In this document: piece after piece, positions 25,181 to 35,773 of the stretch
Numbering within the stretch: position 1 is the first letter of the stretch
Layout: the number at the start of each line of letters is the position of its first letter
Assembly (NCBI GenBank): GCA_016789605.1
Contig: JAEUQO010000306.1
Coordinates: 1 to 36,984 of the forward strand
Source of the DNA: Acidobacteriota bacterium
GTDB lineage: Bacteria; Acidobacteriota; Blastocatellia; RBC074
Reading direction: 5' to 3'
DNA: 36,984 bases
The notes under the pieces: generated by a model
What the model was told of the DNA's origin: nothing
The model's input: only the letters and a program-made list of their open reading frames with translations
The model's database searches: none
Position numbers and translations under genes: made by a program

Positions 25181-26530
25181 CTATTTGACCACTGAAAACT
25201 CGATCCGGCGATTTTTGAACCGGCCTTCTTCAGTATCGTTGGTGGCGACAGGTTTAACGTCGCCGTAGCCTTTGGCTACCAAGCTTTCGGGTTTGACGCC
25301 TTGTTTCAGCAGGAATTGCCGTACGGCGTCCGCACGTGCTTGCGACAGTTTCTGGTTGCCCGCCGCATTACCGCGATTGTCTGTATGCCCGCCAACTTCA
25401 AGCTTGATGCCTGCCGGAGCAGCACTGATTGCTGTGGCAGACTTTTTCAACAGTGCCTGGTTATCAGCCGGAATGTCGGCTTTGCCCGAAGCAAAGTTGA
25501 TCACGGAAAGGTTCAGCGCATTGACCAGCGCTTCGGCGTCCGCATTCGGCTGCAAAGCCTCAATCGCCGCTTGCGCTTTCTCGTTGGCGGCTTTCACCGC
25601 AGCGTCAATATCGAGGAAGTTCGTCGAAATGTTGAAGCCGCCAAAGAGCGCTTTCAATTTATCCAGCAAGCTGCCCGCCGCCGCCGCGCCACCCAATTTG
25701 ATCGCATCGCCGTCAAAGAATAATTCTGCGCCGGGAATCTTGAATTCTTTCAACAGTTCAGCCAGCTTTTCCAGCCAACTGGCGGCTTTCGCGTTCGGAT
25801 CAATTTTCAGATCCGCGGCGAAGTTCCCCTCGCCAAAAGCAGCCGTCAGCCGTTCGATGATTTCCAGCCGCGTGCGCTCATCGGGCACAACGCCTGTGGC
25901 TTTGACTTTTCCGTCTACATTGATCAGCGAAAGCGTTGCATTGATCTTGGCTGCGGGCGCTGCCGGAGCCGTCTGCGTCACTGCCGGTTGTGCGGCGCGA
26001 TAGCAATAGCGATAGCCCAAGGCAACCAGCAGAAGCAAAATCACCAACGGCAACAAACGTTCTGCTGACAGCCCGATGGAGCCACGCGGTTGCGACGCCG
26101 ATGCGGGAAAGCTCACCACCGAAGCCAGCGTGTCTCCCAATCCGTGCACCAACGAACTCAGGCTTGGCACGGTGTCCGGCACAGTGCCATTTGGCGTCAG
26201 CTTATCCACCACTGAGGGAATCAAGGCAGCCAGTGCCGCACTCACAGTGCTGGCAGACAACCCAAGCTTCGCCGCCCAATTGTTCAGCAGATTGCTGCCC
26301 AAAGCTTGCGAAACCTGGCCGCTGCTGAGCGCCGCGTTTGATCCGCTGCTCACCCAGGAAGAAACCAAGCCACTCAGGCCAGCCTGTTCAAACTTGGCCA
26401 GAAAACCTTTCAATCCCCCACTCTGTTGGCTGGAAATCAGGGTTAGTAATTCGCCAATAAGCACATCGGCTTTGTCACCTAAACCCAAAGTTTGTGCGAC
26501 GTCTTTGACGATAGAATCCAACAGGGCCAT
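25181..26530 (-). CDS. DUF937/YidB-like plus BON-like plus OmpA C-terminal domain protein
   Basis: The 449-residue protein has four parts. Residues 1-115 resemble the YidB/DUF937 family (LIGELLTLISSQQSGGLKGFLAKF). A single membrane segment lies at about 158-176. Residues about 195-245 look BON-like (VDGKVKATGVVPDERTR). Residues 341-449 are an OmpA-type peptidoglycan-binding domain with GGHTDNRGN, LSQARADAVRQFL and NRRIEF. The OmpA part probably faces the periplasm and binds peptidoglycan, with the DUF937 part on the other side of the inner membrane. ATG at 26530 follows AAGGA. It starts 36 bases after the nuoF stop, so it should be transcribed with nuo. OmpA-family genes are not part of standard nuo operons. 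Confidence 0.85.
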   Translation of the reverse strand: MALLDSIVKDVAQTLGLGDKADVLIGELLTLISSQQSGGLKGFLAKFEQAGLSGLVSSWVSSGSNAALSSGQVSQALGSNLLNNWAAKLGLSASTVSAALAALIPSVVDKLTPNGTVPDTVPSLSSLVHGLGDTLASVVSFPASASQPRGSIGLSAERLLPLVILLLLVALGYRYCYRAAQPAVTQTAPAAPAAKINATLSLINVDGKVKATGVVPDERTRLEIIERLTAAFGEGNFAADLKIDPNAKAASWLEKLAELLKEFKIPGAELFFDGDAIKLGGAAAAGSLLDKLKALFGGFNISTNFLDIDAAVKAANEKAQAAIEALQPNADAEALVNALNLSVINFASGKADIPADNQALLKKSATAISAAPAGIKLEVGGHTDNRGNAAGNQKLSQARADAVRQFLLKQGVKPESLVAKGYGDVKPVATNDTEEGRFKNRRIEFSVVK

Positions 26531-26566
26531 TTCTTTTCCTTGAAGTGTGGGGAAAGCGGGTTAACC

Positions 26567-27847
<1,281 letters not shown>

Positions 27848-27890
27848 AGTTCACATCGCTGTGGCGGACCAAATCGGCCCGCAGTTCCCG

Positions 27891-28355
27891 CTATTTCAGA
27901 CTTTCGATCAGCTTGTCCACGCTCTCGGTGGTCACTTTTTCGTGGTAATCGAAATTGACCTGCAGACACGGCGCGAGATCGCAATAGCCTAAACACTCGA
28001 CTTCCATCAGCGTAAATTTGCCGTCGGGTGTCGTCTCATTCATCCCGCATTTCAGTTTGTGTTCCAGATGTTCGGCAATCTGCTCCGCGCCCATCAACAT
28101 GCACGACAACGTACGGCACACCTGTAATTTGTATTTGCCCACAGGTTTGCGCGAATACATCGTGTAGAAGGTCACGACCTCTTCTACTTCGTTGACGCGC
28201 ATATCCAGGCGTTGCGCCAGATACTTCACGTCTTCATCCGTGACGTAACCGTGCTCTTCCTGCGCCAGATACAGCGCAGGCAAGATCGCTGACCGTTTGA
28301 CGGGATAATGCGAGATGATCTCGTCGAGCTTCTTTTCGTTCGCTTGGCTTAACAT
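27891..28355 (-). CDS. nuoE: NADH-quinone oxidoreductase subunit E
   Basis: The 154-residue thioredoxin-like ferredoxin carries the [2Fe-2S] cluster N1a. Its ligands are C80 and C85 (C-x4-C in VCRTLSC) and C121 and C125 (C-x3-C in ECLGYCDLAPC). The N-terminal helical region (LPALYLAQEEHGYV) is typical. The frame starts at ATG 28355, 43 bases after the nuoD stop. Confidence 0.97.
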   Translation of the reverse strand: MLSQANEKKLDEIISHYPVKRSAILPALYLAQEEHGYVTDEDVKYLAQRLDMRVNEVEEVVTFYTMYSRKPVGKYKLQVCRTLSCMLMGAEQIAEHLEHKLKCGMNETTPDGKFTLMEVECLGYCDLAPCLQVNFDYHEKVTTESVDKLIESLK

Positions 28356-28398
28356 AGTTCTCAGTGGTCGTAGCGCGAGAGCCGCACGCGGCCCTCGC

Positions 28399-29634
<1,236 letters not shown>

Positions 29635-29712
29635 ATTCTTTGGTGCAGTGTGTTGGGCATTGGTGCCGTAGACGGTTCGCTAAGCACAAGCAGCCGCAAC
29701 ACAAATCAGGTC

Positions 29713-30213
29713 TTAGTAACCCTTGAGCGGAAAATCTTTGCGCAACGGATAACCTTCGTAATCAGCAGGCATCAATATGCGGCGCAAATCGGGATGCCCT
29801 TCGAAGTGAATGCCGAACATGTCGTAGATTTCGCGTTCGAGCCAGTTTGCAGTTTTCCAAACGTGCCACATGGTAGGAAGCGTGGCATCGTCTTCCGCCA
29901 GGAAAACCTTTACGCGCAACCGGTGATTATGCGGGATGGAATATAACTGATACGCCACCGCAAACCGCGGTTCCGCGAATTCTCCCAAATCCAGGCCGCC
30001 AATATCGCTCAGGTAATTGAAGCGCAAACTGGGCTCATCACGAAGCCAGGTCAGAAACTCCACCAAGCCTTCACGCTTGGCGATGACCGTAACTTCTCCG
30101 ATCGCCTCGATGACTTCTTCGACCGTGTTTGCGAACTGGGCGCGGATCAGATCGGTATCCGCATATCGCGGGACGTGTTTGACGCTTTGCGTCTGTTCTA
30201 TGGATTCAGCCAT
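29713..30213 (-). CDS. nuoC: NADH-quinone oxidoreductase subunit C
   Basis: The 166-residue subunit (30-kDa type) has the diagnostic C-terminal motif WLEREIYDMFGIHFEGHPDL followed by RRILMPADYEGYPLRKDFP. It packs against NuoD in the hydrophilic arm. There are 78 bases to nuoD and 84 from nuoB; the latter gap contains a nested hairpin. Confidence 0.97.
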   Translation of the reverse strand: MAESIEQTQSVKHVPRYADTDLIRAQFANTVEEVIEAIGEVTVIAKREGLVEFLTWLRDEPSLRFNYLSDIGGLDLGEFAEPRFAVAYQLYSIPHNHRLRVKVFLAEDDATLPTMWHVWKTANWLEREIYDMFGIHFEGHPDLRRILMPADYEGYPLRKDFPLKGY

Positions 30214-30239
30214 GGTCGTGAGATCTCAGCAGCCTGCGT

Positions 30240-30281
30240 CTGACAAGGACGGGCAAGTGTGAACTGCCCACAACCTGTCAG
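30240..30281 (-). other. Nested hairpin between nuoB and nuoC
   Basis: Outer arms CTGACA (30240-30245) and TGTCAG (30276-30281) enclose inner arms GGGCA (30251-30255) and TGCCC (30265-30269). It lies wholly in the nuoB-nuoC spacer. No T-run follows, so it is more likely an mRNA structure than a terminator. Confidence 0.35.
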
Positions 30282-30297
30282 CCACACACGGCCTGAT

Positions 30298-30801
30298 TTA
30301 TGCAACTTTCTCTTGCTCTTCCTTAAAGACCTTGTCGCGTTCGATCTTCTCTTGCAGCTTCATAATCGCCCAGATCAAACCTTCCGGGCGTGGAGGACAG
30401 CCAGGGACAAAAATGTCTACTGGTACGACTTTATCCACCCCTTGCACAATGGCGTAGTTGTTGAACACGCCCCCCGCCGACGCGCAAACGCCCATCGAAA
30501 TAACCCATTTCGGTTCCGGCATTTGGTCGTAAATGCGGCGCAACACAGGAGCCATTTTGATGGAAACACGTCCGGCAACAATCATCACGTCAGCCTGGCG
30601 AGGACTTGCGCGGAACACCTCCGCACCAAAGCGCGCGACGTCATTGCGCGCATCGGTCATCGCCATCATTTCGATAGCGCAACAAGCCAGACCGAAAGTT
30701 GCCGGCCAAATCGAAGATTTGCGGCCCCAATTCACCAACGCATCAAGCCGCGTCGTAATTACTTCCGGTAACACATCACCAAGTTTGGTTTCCAGACCCA
30801 T
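30298..30801 (-). CDS. nuoB: NADH-quinone oxidoreductase subunit B
   Basis: The 167-residue subunit holds cluster N2, the last iron-sulfur cluster before quinone. Its ligands are the adjacent pair C40-C41 (FGLACCAIE), C106 (MGVCASAGG) and C135 (VPGCPPRPE). ATG at 30801 follows GAGGA. It starts 54 bases after nuoA. Confidence 0.97.
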   Translation of the reverse strand: MGLETKLGDVLPEVITTRLDALVNWGRKSSIWPATFGLACCAIEMMAMTDARNDVARFGAEVFRASPRQADVMIVAGRVSIKMAPVLRRIYDQMPEPKWVISMGVCASAGGVFNNYAIVQGVDKVVPVDIFVPGCPPRPEGLIWAIMKLQEKIERDKVFKEEQEKVA

Positions 30802-30855
30802 AAAATCCTCAAAGCGAACTGTTTGTTTGCGTTATTGCGAAACCTCGGGCGGTCG

Positions 30856-31230
30856 TTAGCTACGATTCCACTCGAACAAACCTTTTTTCCAAACGTAAAT
30901 GTAGCCAACCAGCAAGACCGCGACGAAAACCATCATCTCCAAAAAGACGAAGGGGCGAGATAGTTTCTGAATGAGATCGCGGAAAACAACGGCCCAAGGA
31001 AGCAAAAAGACCGCTTCGATATCGAAGAGAATGAAGAGCATCGCCACCAGGTAAAATTTCACCGAAAAGCGCTGGTGTGCTGACCCTACCGGGTCCATTC
31101 CACATTCATAGGGAATGAGCTTGGCGCGAGTGTTTTTGCGTTTTCCAACCAAGTGCGAAAGCACAATATTGGTCACAGCAAAACCCAATACGAAGATAAA
31201 GACGATCAGAATCGGCACATACGCTTTCAT
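30856..31230 (-). CDS. nuoA: NADH-quinone oxidoreductase subunit A
   Basis: The 124-residue protein has three membrane segments and the family motif [15 protein letters not shown], with the quinone-site loop Cys, followed by [23 protein letters not shown]. It is the first gene of the nuo operon. ATG at 31230 follows AAGGAAAG. Confidence 0.97.
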   Translation of the reverse strand: MKAYVPILIVFIFVLGFAVTNIVLSHLVGKRKNTRAKLIPYECGMDPVGSAHQRFSVKFYLVAMLFILFDIEAVFLLPWAVVFRDLIQKLSRPFVFLEMMVFVAVLLVGYIYVWKKGLFEWNRS

Positions 31231-31523
31231 CTGTATTCTTTCCTTTTCCCAGTGGTCTACTAATAACTAAAGTACGACTTGACGCTTCGCCTGGCCGTTG
31301 CGACTTGGTTGATTAACCGCGCGTGGCCTTCGGCACTCAAATCTCTGATCAAGTTGTTGGGATACCTAAGAGGAAGCTTGTTTCAAGGTTGAGAATCTTA
31401 GTACAATCTCCCCAGCCTTGCAAGAAGCCCTAGTTGCCAAAGACAAATAAAACCTGAAATTTAGACCTGCGCAGCGCGTTCCGTCGCGATCCAGCAGCTC
31501 TCTGGTGCCGAACAATAATTCTC
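31231..31523. other. Divergent region between nuoA and the receiver gene
   Basis: This 293-base gap must hold the nuo promoter (minus) and probably a promoter for the receiver gene (plus). One good minus-strand candidate lies at 31395-31423. I found no convincing plus-strand pair, and no ribosome binding site stands out before ATG 31524. Confidence 0.55.
31395..31423 (-). promoter_or_regulatory. Candidate sigma-70 promoter of the nuo operon
   Basis: On the minus strand TTGCAA (31423-31418) and TAAGAT (31400-31395) are 17 bases apart, four of six matches at each box. Transcription from about 31388 would give a leader of about 158 bases before nuoA. Confidence 0.4.
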
Positions 31524-31904
31524 ATGAGCGAACAATCATTGCCCGCACGCAACACATTGGCTTTACTGGACAATCTCTTTTTCAGTGCCAAAATCAACGC
31601 CGCTGCTGCTCCTGCGGGTTATCACGTGGCCTATGCCAAAACTGCCGAGCAGGCACTCTCATTGGCGAGGAGTCTTTCCCCTGCCCTGATTCTCCTTGAT
31701 TTGGACGCTAACGCCTGCGGCCCCTTCGCCTTTCTAGCTGAACTCAAAGCAGACCCACACTTGCAAACCGTTCCAACAGTGGGCTTTGTGTCTCATGTAA
31801 ACCTTGCCACACAGGAACGTGCACGGGCAATGGGTTGTGATCGCATCATGGCCCGTTCCGCGTTTGACCGAAACCTGCCGACGCTTTTCAGCGAACTTTC
31901 TTGA
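31524..31904 (+). CDS. Degenerate response-regulator receiver (CheY-like) protein
   Basis: The 126-residue protein spans a single receiver fold with no output domain. D59 in ALILLDLDA is the likely phosphoacceptor position, and S90 in VGFVSH takes the conserved Thr/Ser place. The invariant Lys after beta-5 is replaced by Arg (R111 in MARSAF), and the N-terminal acidic pair is reduced (LLDNLFF, one Asp at 16). It is therefore probably a pseudo-receiver that either is not phosphorylated normally or works by protein binding. It lies 206 bases upstream of hrcA on the same strand, and no sensor kinase is nearby. Confidence 0.7.
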   Translation: MSEQSLPARNTLALLDNLFFSAKINAAAAPAGYHVAYAKTAEQALSLARSLSPALILLDLDANACGPFAFLAELKADPHLQTVPTVGFVSHVNLATQERARAMGCDRIMARSAFDRNLPTLFSELS

Positions 31905-31954
31905 GTCACCTTGACGCAATGTTATTGATCATCACAGCAGAAACAGCAGGCCGC

Positions 31955-31984
31955 TTGACAGTCTTTCCGGCACGATGCTACTTT
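31955..31984 (+). promoter_or_regulatory. Candidate promoter of hrcA
   Basis: A perfect TTGACA (31955-31960) lies 18 bases before TACTTT (31979-31984), which has TG one base upstream. The -10 match is weak. A start near 31991 would leave a leader of about 120 bases. No CIRCE inverted repeat overlaps it. Confidence 0.35.
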
Positions 31985-32110
31985 CGCCCCGCAATCAACA
32001 CTGGTGTCCTGTAACGCATTTTTCCTGTTTTGTGCAGATGCAACCATTCGCGAATGACGCTCATTTGCACTTTGAAATGCCCGAATCCTGTAAAGAAACA
32101 GACACAAAGA

Positions 32111-33208
32111 ATGATCAGAAGCGGTTCGGAGATATTGGATGAGCGCAGCCGGGAAATGCTCGCGCTCTTAATCAAGACTCACATTTCAACGGGTGAGCCA
32201 GTCGGTTCGCGCACAATCTCCAGGCTGACAAGTGAAAGCCTCTCTGCCGCAACCGTGCGCAATGTCATTTCCGACCTGGAAACAGCCGGTTATCTTGAGC
32301 AACCGCATACCTCTGCAGGACGCGTTCCCAGCGACAAAGGCTATCGTTTTTATGTAGATCACATTCTGGAGGCCGCCAAATTATCCGACGCGGAAAAGGC
32401 GGCGCTTGAACGTGGTTTGCGCGGTGATGCGCCAGATCAGGAATGGCCCAGCATTGAACGCCTGATGGCGCGTGCCTCGCAGCTTCTCTCGCGGTTTTCT
32501 GAAAGCGTAGGCATTGTCGTCTCTCCCAGCATCGTACAAGACATCATTAAACATATAGATTTCGTCCGGCTGAGTGACGGGCGAATTTTGGTGATCACGG
32601 TTTCACGCACCGGCTTGGTGCAAGATCGGCTGGTGAGGATTGACGAAGACCTGACGCAAGACGAGTTGAATCGCACAGCCAACTACGTCAATGCGCATTT
32701 CTCTGGCCTGAGCTTACAGACCATGCGGCTTGAGTTGCTCAAAAGACTATCGGAGGAAAAAGTCCTTTACGATCGTTTATTGCAAAACGCCATTATGCTT
32801 TGCGAACCTAGCTGGAGCGAACCTAGCCAGGAATCGCCTGAAGTTTTTGTCGAAGGAGCATCGAATATCGTTTCCAAGCCTGATTTTGCCGACCTGGAAC
32901 GGATTCGCGAGTTGTTGCGTTTCTTTGAAGAAAAGGGCCGTCTGGTCAAAATTCTGAGCAGTTGTATAAATGCTGCATTTCAGCAACCGATCGGCATCCG
33001 TATCGGAGCTGAAAACAACCTCCCCAGCCTGCGGGGGTGTACAGTCATTACTTCGTACTATGGATACGGAGATCAAATCGTCGGGAGCCTGGGTGTGGTT
33101 GGCCCGGTGCGTATGGAATATGCCCGCACAATTGGTATCGTCAATCATATGGCACGTTTGCTGGAACAAGCGTTGGCCAGTGATTCCGATAAGGTGGCGA
33201 CCGAATAA
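32111..33208 (+). CDS. hrcA: Heat-inducible transcription repressor HrcA
   Basis: The 365-residue protein is HrcA, the repressor that binds CIRCE operators of chaperone genes in many bacteria. The N-terminal winged helix (residues about 1-75) shows LDERSREMLALLIKTHISTG, then GSRTISR and LSAATVRNVISDLE, then HTSAGRVPSDKGYRFYVD. The C-terminal part has IGIRIGAENN and YGYGDQIVGSLGVVGPVRMEY. The open frame extends upstream to 32030, but ATG at 32111 fits the family start. The ribosome binding site is weak. It precedes dnaJ by 183 bases; grpE and dnaK are not adjacent. Confidence 0.95.
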   Translation: MIRSGSEILDERSREMLALLIKTHISTGEPVGSRTISRLTSESLSAATVRNVISDLETAGYLEQPHTSAGRVPSDKGYRFYVDHILEAAKLSDAEKAALERGLRGDAPDQEWPSIERLMARASQLLSRFSESVGIVVSPSIVQDIIKHIDFVRLSDGRILVITVSRTGLVQDRLVRIDEDLTQDELNRTANYVNAHFSGLSLQTMRLELLKRLSEEKVLYDRLLQNAIMLCEPSWSEPSQESPEVFVEGASNIVSKPDFADLERIRELLRFFEEKGRLVKILSSCINAAFQQPIGIRIGAENNLPSLRGCTVITSYYGYGDQIVGSLGVVGPVRMEYARTIGIVNHMARLLEQALASDSDKVATE

Positions 33209-33281
33209 GCTTGCAACCGCAAAACTCAACAGCCGTCAGGACTCACACTCCTCGTTTCCCTATTCCAATGTGAGCCTCGTC

Positions 33282-33310
33282 TTGTGACAAGCCTTGGGGC
33301 TTTTTATAAT
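33282..33310 (+). promoter_or_regulatory. Strong sigma-70 promoter candidate for dnaJ, overlapping a hairpin
   Basis: TTGTGA (33282-33287) and a perfect TATAAT (33305-33310) are exactly 17 bases apart. A start near 33317 leaves a leader of about 75 bases to dnaJ. A small stem-loop lies in the spacer. Housekeeping-type boxes with no CIRCE suggest dnaJ is not controlled by HrcA from here. Confidence 0.6.
33289..33305 (+). terminator. Possible short terminator after hrcA
   Basis: AAGCC (33289-33293), a four-base loop and GGCTT (33298-33302) are followed by TTT. The stem is only five bases, and it coincides with the spacer of the dnaJ promoter, so it may be incidental. Confidence 0.35.
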
Positions 33311-33391
33311 TTCGCGCGTTTTGCGTGTGGGTGACCCAATGTCTCCACAAACATTACAACAAGTGCTAGCAGGGTTTAGAGGTAACCAAAA

Positions 33392-34507
33392 TTGAGCAAA
33401 CGAGATTATTACGAAATCCTGGGTGTCAATCGCAATGCGACAGAGCAAGAGCTGAAAAGCTCTTATCGCAAGCTCGCCATGCAATACCACCCAGATCGGA
33501 ATCCAGGAAACGAAGAGGCCGAAGAGAAGTTTAAAGAACTCAATGAAGCCTACGGTGTGCTTTCTTCCGCCGAAAGCCGCTCCCGTTATGACCGTTATGG
33601 TCACGCTGGCGTTGGTACGTCAGCGGCGTCCGAAAACTGGGCCAATCCTGGCTTTAGCGGATTCGAAGACATCCTGGGCGATTTATTCAGCGAAGTTTTC
33701 GGTGGCAATCGAAATTCACGCCGTAATGGCGCGCAACGCGGTTCCGATCTGCGTTACGACCTGGAAATTTCTCTCGAACAAGCTGCTGCGGGTTACAAGA
33801 CCAAAATCAGCATTCCTCGCCTGGATAAATGCGAAACCTGCCAAGGCTCTGGCGCAGCGCCCGGCACGTCTCCCGTCACTTGTACGAGCTGCAATGGCGC
33901 AGGCTCTGTACGCTTCCAGCAAGGATTCTTTTCCGTTAGCCGCACTTGCAGCCAATGCCGTGGCACCGGTCGAATGATTGCCAGTCCTTGTAAAACCTGT
34001 TTCGGTCAAGGGCGTGTGGAAGAACAACAGGATTTGGAAATCAAGATTCCAGCAGGTGTGGACACGGGTGCTCGCTTACGTCTTGCCGGTGAAGGCGAAT
34101 CGGGTGCCAATGGCGGCTCGCCGGGTGATTTGTACGTGGTAATTCACGTCAAAGAACACGAGCTTTTTGAGCGACAAGGCAACAACCTGTACGTGAATGT
34201 GCAAATCACTTTTTCTCAGGCGGCTCTTGGAGCTGAAATCAAAGTCCCGACGCTGGATGGCGAAGACTCTTTGACCATCCCCGAAGGAACTCAAACGGGT
34301 TCTATCTTCCGGCTTAAGGGCAAAGGCATTGTTTCGCTGCAAGGCCATGGCCGAGGAGACTTGTTCGTGGTAACCACTATCGTGACCCCCTCGCGGCTCA
34401 CACGTGAGCAGAAACGCTTGCTGGAACAGTTCGCCGCAATCGAAGAAAAACAAAGTGGTAACGCGGCACGCCGCTTCGGCAGTAAAGTCAAAGACATCTT
34501 CAGTTAG
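33392..34507 (+). CDS. dnaJ: Chaperone protein DnaJ
   Basis: The 371-residue protein is a full type I J-protein, co-chaperone of DnaK. The J domain (residues 1-70) has the HPD triad in MQYHPDRNPG, then a Gly/Phe-rich region with FSGFEDILGDLF. Four zinc-finger repeats follow: CETCQGSG, CTSCNGAG, CSQCRGTG and CKTCFGQG. The C-terminal substrate-binding domains show DLYVVIHVKEHELFER and GDLFVVTTI. The start is TTG at 33392, chosen because the family start SKRDYYEILG follows it directly and AGAGGT lies upstream; no ATG is available before the J domain. Confidence 0.96.
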   Translation: MSKRDYYEILGVNRNATEQELKSSYRKLAMQYHPDRNPGNEEAEEKFKELNEAYGVLSSAESRSRYDRYGHAGVGTSAASENWANPGFSGFEDILGDLFSEVFGGNRNSRRNGAQRGSDLRYDLEISLEQAAAGYKTKISIPRLDKCETCQGSGAAPGTSPVTCTSCNGAGSVRFQQGFFSVSRTCSQCRGTGRMIASPCKTCFGQGRVEEQQDLEIKIPAGVDTGARLRLAGEGESGANGGSPGDLYVVIHVKEHELFERQGNNLYVNVQITFSQAALGAEIKVPTLDGEDSLTIPEGTQTGSIFRLKGKGIVSLQGHGRGDLFVVTTIVTPSRLTREQKRLLEQFAAIEEKQSGNAARRFGSKVKDIFS

Positions 34508-34519
34508 CTTGCGATCTTC

Positions 34520-34564
34520 GTCGGTGGCTTGCTGTTCTGGCGGCAGCCACCGACAGCCTCTTTT
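34520..34564 (+). terminator. Rho-independent terminator of dnaJ
   Basis: Perfect ten-base arms GTCGGTGGCT (34520-34529) and AGCCACCGAC (34545-34554) enclose a 15-base loop. A T-run (TTTT at 34561-34564) follows after a few bases. It starts 13 bases past the dnaJ stop codon. Confidence 0.75.
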
Positions 34565-34669
34565 CCCCGCCAAACTCCGCTCGACACACCTCTTTATTAC
34601 TCTTGCCTAAGCTGCGCAGTTTGTTGTAGTGTTTACGATCTCTACAATATATTGTGGTGGGATAGTTCA

Positions 34670-35722
34670 GTGTCACAGAAATTCAAGTCGTTTTTGGTTT
34701 TAGCAGTTGGTTTGGGATTGGCGTATTGGTTCGTACAGCGCCTGGATTGGCACGTCGTGGGTTCTTACCTGCGCCAAGCACGAATTTGGCCATTAGTTCT
34801 GGCAGCGATCTTGATCAATTTGACTATGGTGGCGCGTAGCTTGCGCTGGCAGGCGTTCCTAGCGCCGATTGCGCCTGTACGTTTTAATAACCTCTTTGTT
34901 GCTACGGCAATCGGTTTCGGAAGTTTGTTCGTCATCGGCCGTGCCGGAGAAATCATCCGGCCAACGATTCTGAGTTTGCGCGAGCGCCTGCGTCCAAGCG
35001 CGACCTTGGCAACAATCCTGATTGAACGTATTTACGACACAACAACGGTCGTAACCCTGTTTGCGGTCAATCTTTTGTTCTTTGAATTGCCTTCGCAAAG
35101 CACGCAAAATCAGCAGATACTGACGTCTATTCGTTCAATAGGCTTCATGTTGCTGTTGGGTATCGTCGTCGGAATTGGATTGCTCATTCTGCTACGCCTA
35201 AAGGCGCACGTGCTGTTGAACTGGTTGGAACGGAAAGCGCACGCTCTACCAACCAAACTAGTTCGCCCCCTACTAAACTTTATACATCACTTAACTGATG
35301 GCTTGTCGGTGCTACTCAATTTACGCGAATTGGCCATTACCATCGGCTATACGATCTGTGTCTGGGGACTGATCTTCACAGCTACGTGGCTGACAATGTA
35401 TGCCTTCGGACTAGATGTTACCGCGTCCCACGTCATATTCATCCTTGGGTTTGGACTTGTCGGTTCAGTAGTTCCAACGCCAGGAGGTTCGGCAGGCGCA
35501 TTTCACGCAGCAGCAGCTAAAGGGCTGGAGTTTTTAGGACTTGAATCCAACATGGCGGCAAGTGTTGCAATCGTTTATCACTTGATCGCATTTGGCCCGC
35601 CCTTTCTAATGGGACTCTACTTCTTGCTACGGCACGATATTAGTGTGCAACAGATTCGCGAGATGATCGCCAGCGAAGGTAATTCTGCTACGACACAACA
35701 GCAGGCAAACGTTTCGCGTTAA
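34670..35722 (+). CDS. YbhN/UPF0104 (lysylphosphatidylglycerol synthase TM-like) membrane protein
   Basis: The 350-residue integral membrane protein has about eight hydrophobic segments. Family hallmarks are ARSLRWQAFLAP near residue 60, GRAGEIIRPTIL, ERIYDTTTV, and the conserved GSVVPTPGGSAGAFHAAAA near residue 270. It is the flippase-like transmembrane region of the MprF/YbhN superfamily without a synthase domain, so it may move or position a lipid. The open frame extends to 34529, but that part covers the dnaJ terminator. GTG at 34670, with GGTGGGAT upstream, gives the expected N-terminus (SQKFKSFLVLAVG). It is followed 51 bases later by nrdR. Confidence 0.85.
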   Translation: MSQKFKSFLVLAVGLGLAYWFVQRLDWHVVGSYLRQARIWPLVLAAILINLTMVARSLRWQAFLAPIAPVRFNNLFVATAIGFGSLFVIGRAGEIIRPTILSLRERLRPSATLATILIERIYDTTTVVTLFAVNLLFFELPSQSTQNQQILTSIRSIGFMLLLGIVVGIGLLILLRLKAHVLLNWLERKAHALPTKLVRPLLNFIHHLTDGLSVLLNLRELAITIGYTICVWGLIFTATWLTMYAFGLDVTASHVIFILGFGLVGSVVPTPGGSAGAFHAAAAKGLEFLGLESNMAASVAIVYHLIAFGPPFLMGLYFLLRHDISVQQIREMIASEGNSATTQQQANVSR

Positions 35723-35773
35723 GCAGCAGAAAAGTATTCGCGATTCGCCGATCCGAAAAAGGATAAAACGATT

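Noticed and set aside
31922..32107. Cysteine-rich 61-residue minus-strand frame between the receiver gene and hrcA
   Set aside because: The cysteine cluster near its end is eye-catching, but it has no clear ribosome binding site, no known pattern, and overlaps the likely hrcA promoter.
33340..33391. GTGCTAGC word before dnaJ as a possible CIRCE remnant
   Set aside because: It does not form the nine-base inverted repeat with a nine-base spacer that defines CIRCE.
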